A program made the translations under genes and the position numbers. From Ampullaceana balthica (taxonomy: Eukaryota > Mollusca > Gastropoda > Lymnaeidae), in assembly GCA_944989445.1 (NCBI GenBank), contig CALYLW010001007.1, positions 124,001-188,000 on the forward strand: 64,000 bases of DNA. The letters run 5' to 3'. Position 1 is the first letter of the stretch. The number at the start of each line of letters is the position of its first letter. Of the stretch, positions 35,901 to 43,100 are shown piece by piece. Under the pieces are notes generated by a model that worked only from the letters and a program-made list of their open reading frames with translations, had not been told where the DNA came from and searched no databases.

Positions 35901-38900
35901 TTTGTGTATATACCAATATTTGCAGTATGGTGCCACACAAGTGTGATTTTGTGTATATACCAATATTTGCAGTATGGTGCCACACAAGTGTGCTTTTGTG
36001 TATATACCAATATTTGCAGTATGATGCCACACAAGTGTGCCTTTGTGTAGATACCAATATTTGCAGTATGGTGCCACACAAGTGTGCTTTTGTGTATATA
36101 CCAATATTTGCAGTATGGTGCCACACAAGTGTGCTTTTGTGTATATACCAATATTTGCAGTATGGTGCCACACAAGTGTGCTTTTGTGTAGATACCAATA
36201 TTTGCAGTATGGTGCCACACAAGTGTGCTTCTGTGTATTTACCAATGGGGTGGAAGGGAAGGGAGGGGTTCGGTTATCAGTGATTCTGTTTCATATCAAG
36301 ATAGGGGGCGTAACTTTCATGAGTGTTTTATCAAGTACCTTAAGTTGATGGAAACTTGTCGGATTGTCTCCATTGTTTGAATAGGTGCCCGTTATTTCGC
36401 GGAATATTTCTAGTATGCTCGTAAACACATTTTTAGAAACATAAACAAATGGAATTACTCAGTTATTTGTAATGTTTAGTTGTGGGGATTGGGGGGGGGC
36501 TGCCTATATCATGGGGGGGGGGCTGCCTATATCATGGGGGGGCTGCCTATATCATGGGGGGGCTGCCTATATCATGGGGGGGCTGCCTATATCATGGGGG
36601 GGCTGCCTATATCATGGGGGGCTGCCTATATCATGGGGGGCTGCCTATATCATGGGGGGGCTGCCTATATCATGGGGGGGCTGCCTATATCATGGGAGGG
36701 CTGCCTATATCATGGGGTGGCTGCCTATATCATGGGGGGCTGCCTATATCATGGGGGGCTGCCTATATCATGGGGGGCTGCCTATATCATGGGGGGCTGC
36801 CTATATCATGGGGGGGGGCTGCCTATATCATGGGGGGCTGCCTATATCATGGGGGGCTGCCTATATCATGGGGGGGGCTGCCTATATCATGGGGGGCTGC
36901 CTATATCATGGGGGGCTGCCTATATCATGGGGGGGCTGCCTATATCATGGGGGGCTGCCTATATCATGGGGGGCTGCCTATATCATGGGGGGCTGCCTAT
37001 ATCATGGGGGGGCTGCCTATATCATGGGGGGGCTGCCTATATCATGGGGGGCTGCCTATATCATGGGGGGGCTGCCTATATCATGGGGGGGCTGCCTATA
37101 TCATGGGGGGCTGCCTATATCATGGGGGGCTGCCTATATCATGGGGGGCTGCCTATATCATGGGGGCTGCCTATATCATGGGGGGGCTGCCTATATCATG
37201 GGGGGCTGCCTATATCATGGGGGGGCTGCCTATATCATGGGGGGCTGCCTATATCATGGGGGGCTGCCTATATCATGGGGGGCTGCCTATATCATGGGGG
37301 GCTGCCTATATCATGGGGGGGCTGCCTATATCATGGGGGGCTGCCTATATCATGGGGGGCTGCCTATATCATGGGGGGCTGCCTATATCATGGGGGGCTG
37401 CCTATATCATGGGGGGGCTGCCTATATCATGGGGGGCTGCCTATATCATGGGGGGGCTGCCTATATCATGGGGGGCTGCCTATATCATGGGGGGCTGCCT
37501 ATATCATGGGGGGCTGCCTATATCATGGGGGGGCTGCCTATATCATGGGGGGCTGCCTATATCATGGGGGGGGGCTGCCTATATCATACAGTAAAACATT
37601 AAACAAACGTTTAAATCTTGCTTTGCGTGAGAAGGAAGAGACATAATTAGAACCTTCCTTTTCTTCTTTTTTTTAAATGTATTTATAACTGTCATGTCCT
37701 CTAGCAGTCATTACAAATACCCCCACACACCCCACGCACCCCACACACACCCACACACCCCACGCACCCCACACACCCCACGCAACCCACACACCCCACA
37801 CACCCCACGCACCCCACACACCCCACGCACCCCACGCACCCCACACACACCCCACACACCCCACACACCCCACGCACCCCACACACCCCACACACCCCAC
37901 GCACCCCACACACCCCACGCACCCCACACACCCCACGCACCCCACACACCCCACGCACCCCACACACCCCACGCACCCCACAACAACAACCACAACAAAA
38001 TAGTTTGGTCGCCCTGTGCTGTTCCCTCTTTGTTTACAATCTGGGCGTGAATCTCCCCAACAAATGACCAACGCATTATGACCCATTGGTCACTAAGAAA
38101 GATTGATTGAGTGCTGGGATACTCGAGGCTAGACTAACGGGTGGAAAACCTCTGAAATAAAGGTCAATTCATTGTTTGGGTTGAGGTGTAGTTCAGCTAG
38201 AAAGCAAACAATATTTAAAAATCAGACAGATGTGAATCCTTAAGTTGAGTCGCACGTGCTAAAGTTATGGCAAAGAAACAGGATAATAAATGATTGTTTC
38301 AAGTAAATTATTGCTAAATAAAACAAACCCGTAAAAACAATTTTTTTGACTATAAATCCCTTATATATGAGACTTAACTATAAGTATTGATTATGTTCAA
38401 ACGCGACAAACATCTACAGAATGAATCTGTATTAACTTCCCTTTGCTTTATTACCCCTGGGGGCGGGTGGGAGAGGGGAAAGGTCTGGTCACCGATCGCT
38501 GGACCGAGCTCAGCGTGACACATAAAATGTACACAAAAGCATGCTGGTACACCTGGTTAAAACACGAAATGTGTTCACCGATGGCTGGCGTGAAGTCAAG
38601 TGACTCGTAAAATGTAAACAACAGCGACCGCTACATATAGATTATATAGATAACCTAAAAATGCATTAATTTAATTACGGTACGTTCGATCGATCTGAAA
38701 TTTTGATACGATGCATTGTTAGGTGACACGGGTCCGTGTGCCAAATTTCCGCTCGATGGCTTCACGGGAAATGGGTCATTTTTGGCTTTTGTTTTTCTGC
38801 CCGCCCAAGACAGAGAGACAGAGACGGCGGTGAAGTTAATGTAGGGATTTAAAATGAACGATTGGATCAAATAAATTACAGAATGTTACAGGGATAATAA

Positions 38901-40051
38901 TAATAAATACTTTATATACTTAGACTAAATTTCGTTTTAAATTATGAATTACTGGAGAGGCAAATATATTTATAAAAATTGAGCATTTTAACATATCAAT
39001 ATTGTCAACCATTCCATATGAAACTTAAATATATATATTAGGGAGTATATATTATATGTATACACTTATATGTGTATAGATAAACTCCCCCATTCTCCCC
39101 TTGGCGTATTCGTAACTTTGGTAACAAATGTGGTGTGAACTAAGACGAGGTATTTATTGCCAGTGGCTATTAATAAATCAATAATAAATATATATTCAAG
39201 TTCTAAGCATTAGCTAAACGTTGACCTTTTCTAACATTATTTTCACATAATATATAATAAAGTTGACTCTTCTTGAAAACAAAAATAAACACAAAATTAA
39301 TTTTAAAAATAAAAAAAGAAGTAGAGACTGATTCTTCGGTTACAGGGGTCACGTGATCCATGACTTCCGGAAACATCTCTGATGCAGCCAATCAGCGATC
39401 AATACCGTGTGTCATGTCAACCAATGAAATATCAAGATTAAGTGCCGGCTATAAACAACCAATGATCATGCGTGATTTCTCTAGGCAATCAGTTTGAATG
39501 ATGAACTTGGTTATGAATTATATTTCGGTTCCCGCGAAGAACGAACCGAAAGTGTAAAAAGAATTTTTTTTAAAGAAAAAATGAAACGGGGTTAAGAGAA
39601 GCTAATATGCGCGCATGAAGAATAGGGAGTGGCTGCCACAGTGATGAATTAAGAATATTCATCTGTAATGCATGGTTTGTAGCTCATGATGTGAATAAAT
39701 AAATCACATTTTTGTAAACTTAATCATCCGACCTCATCCGTTAACATTTGAATAGAATATTTCTTCGAAACGATCTGGCCCACGTGTTATTTGCACACAC
39801 ACACATATACATACAACTTTAAAGTTAATATTTCACATAATAAGTGACATTTGAGGAATAGAGATAGAAAATGATGGACAATTACTTTTTTTTAAACAGT
39901 ATTTAAATCACCTAGATATAGGCAAAGTGTCTTTTTAATTCCAACATGATTTGTCATCCCCAGCACCCATATACACTAATGTATGTATGTATATATAATA
40001 ATGTATGTATGTATATATAATAATGTATGTATTTATATATAATAATGTATG

Positions 40052-40130
<79 letters not shown>

Positions 40131-43100
40131 TATATAATATATATATATTGCCTGTGGACCTGGTGTCTGTCCAGCGCACGGAGCTAGGCACGCATGATTT
40201 GCCACTAATTAGTGGCCTGTGGACCAATACAAGCCCCTATTATACCCTCGGGCTTCAGCAAGACTCAAGTGTAACATTGGAACCTTTACATAATTTCGGA
40301 GGTTATTTAAGAAAGTTATTGAGCATACAAATGACTGATGTTATTCAAGTATAGTTGTTTATGTAATCTAAATCGATTGGATTTTCGATGTCAATACCAC
40401 ACAGGTCTGGGAAGTTTCTCATTTGGTGGCCCCCCGATTGGGGTAGGTCGAACGCAACGATCCTGCAATCTTTTCTCTAAAATCGGTAGATTCGTCCATA
40501 AACACATTCACAAGTATTTCAAAACACCCCTTTATTGTCCGACGATAGCCCTTTTGTGTAAATGTTTAGTTTGTCTTTCGTCACTTCCGCGCGGATCAGT
40601 GTCGAATGTATGATTGGACGATTCGGTTCTTAGTAGGATGATTTTAATTGGACATTGACTATGAACTCTTCCTATTGTGTGTTTGTTTGGTCCTATCAAA
40701 CTTCACTACTCGATGCCTAAAGAAAGAGTTTTCAGTCTCCCACTCTCGGCTATTTCTTGGAAATGTGATATTAAGTGCGTTCCTGTCCTTATAAAATTAT
40801 AGTGGTACCATTCCGAAGTTGTTAAAATTTCCTTCTCCTTTCTTTGTTGATAGTTGCTACAATAGAGATATCATAGCTTCACTTCTACATTTCTTGGTGA
40901 CGTTAGAAGAGATGAACTATAGACGTGCGTTGGTACAATAGAGATATCATAGATTCACTTCTACATTTCTTGGTGACGTTAGAAGAGATGAACTATAGAC
41001 GGCCATCGGACTATTGTTTTTCCTCAATTATGCGCCCCTTTAATTTTTTGCGCCCCACGCAACCACACCTTCGCCCACCGTATGGTACGCCACTTGGCCA
41101 GAAGGCTTCGACTTAAAACGGTTCAAATTGTTTCCTCGCAATGCGCCACCATCCCTCCCCCAATCTCCACGTCTTTTTTTAAATAGTGACTCTGCTGACC
41201 CGTTGTTACGTAGTGGCTTTATTCGTGGCCGTCTAAACTGGGGCGAAAAGGTTGATTTAATTATTTGTTTTTTTTAAATTAAATGTGAAAATAAAGGGCG
41301 GGTGTGAGCATTATTCTGTGTCTTTTAATAACATCGACGTGGTAAACAAGTGATCATTATTAAGGAAAGTTTCGTAGCTGCAGCATTTTTAAATGAAATG
41401 TTTACGAGGCTGGGAAGTATTGAGGCTGTATGATACGGAGGGGGGGGGGAGGCGGGAGGGGTTTTGGGAGTTACAATATCTGGATTTAATTTAGTCTTAT
41501 AAAGGTGACGTTTTAATATGAGGTGAATAGAACCAATCATTCTTATAAACGGATACTAACATATATAGTAATTTGTAGGGCTGCGGAAATTAACGATTGA
41601 TTAATCGATTATTCATTAAAAATTATAATCGATTACAATTTATTTGATCGATTAAAATACGATTAAAATGTAAACAAACATTCCAATCTATTAATAATTT
41701 AAATTTGTGTTACTTACGTACTTTCCCCTCGTATTCCTTTATTTACACGTACACACGTAAACAAAAGTTTGTTTCTTCCTTATTTCTTGCATAGCAGAAC
41801 TAATTTGCAATGTTACGTCACAAAATTTGGGAGCCATGTAATTACCGCATTTCAACCGATTTCTTGGAAGAATGAATCGCAATTTAACGGGATCTATTTT
41901 TGCGTTATAAAAATAAAATTAATCGAAATTAATCGATTAAATGTTTCCCGATTAATCGAAAATAAAATTTTAATCAGCACCAGCCGTAGTAATTATCTAT
42001 ACTATACCTACGAGAAAGGGGAGGGGGGCAGAGGAGCAGGAGTACACGCCTTCGTCCCATGAGGATGGACGGTTGCCATACCTACGAATAAATGATGGCA
42101 ACAGTGATAAATAGACAATAGAAATAGTTTTCCTAAAAATTATCAAGTTATTGAGAGTCATATAAGTGTTTTAGTTGATTGTAAATTTAGAAGTTCTCAC
42201 CAACACTATTTAGTGACTTATATCTATATCTACGTAAGTCGTAAGTCTAATATAACTATAAAACTATCTACTTAGGCGCAGCACATTCCTCATTAATAAT
42301 AATTAATGTTCCTGATGTAATAGACTATCCATATTATCATGTTTTTAAATCCCTTAAATTAACTTCACCGCCGTCTCTCTCTGTCTTGGGCGGGCGGAAA
42401 AATAAAAGTAAAAAATGACCCACTTGCCGTGAAGCCATCGAGCTGAAATTTGGCACACGGACCCGTGTCACCTAACAATGCAACGTATCAAAATTTCAGA
42501 TCGATTAAATTAATGCATTTTTAGTTTATCTATATACGACGTATGTAATTCAATTTCACGGGGTTTTTTTTTCACGTGACAGCTCAGTTCGCGCGTTGAC
42601 GCCACATGGTCGATGTACCGGCGTGCTTTTGTTTACATTTTACGTGTCACGCTGAGCTCGGTCCAGCGATCGGTGACCAGACCTTTCCCCTCTCCCACCC
42701 CCCACCCCGGGTTATAAAGCAAATGGGGGTTAAGACAGATTCAGTCTGTAAATGTTTGTCGCGTTTGAACATAATCAATACTGTTAGTTATGTCTCATAT
42801 ATAAGGGATTTATAGTCAAAAACTTTGTTTTTACGGGTTTGTTTTATTTAAAACATGTTCTTTTTATTCCACAGCCGGACTGATCCTCCCCTCTCCCCTC
42901 ATCACGCCCCTTGATTCACGCTGCGTCTCCCCCTACGTTGGCATGCCACAAATCAGCGAACGCATGGACCGCATACCCCTCCCACCACCGCCGCCCCCGT
43001 TCTACCCTTACCTGCACCTGCACCCGAACAGCGCGGCGGTTGCGGCGGCCATGGCCACACACCACGCCCTCCACCCGATGCTGTTGTTCCAGCACCACCT

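Larger units (their letters stand above)
11922..42874 (+). other. SHOX: Giant SHOX intron (30,953 bp)
   Basis: Bounded by GTATGA and TTCCACAG. About a quarter or more of it is tandem repeat; most of the remainder is MITE, SINE, LINE or hAT material. A few GC-richer non-repetitive islands (near 17.05-17.16, 24.05-24.3 and 34.9-35.34 kb) could be regulatory. No internal coding exon was recognised. A small alternative exon cannot be excluded. Confidence 0.85.

Noticed and set aside
36472..37646. Three overlapping frames of 370-388 codons
   Set aside because: Frames through a G-run minisatellite, open in all three phases; not a gene.
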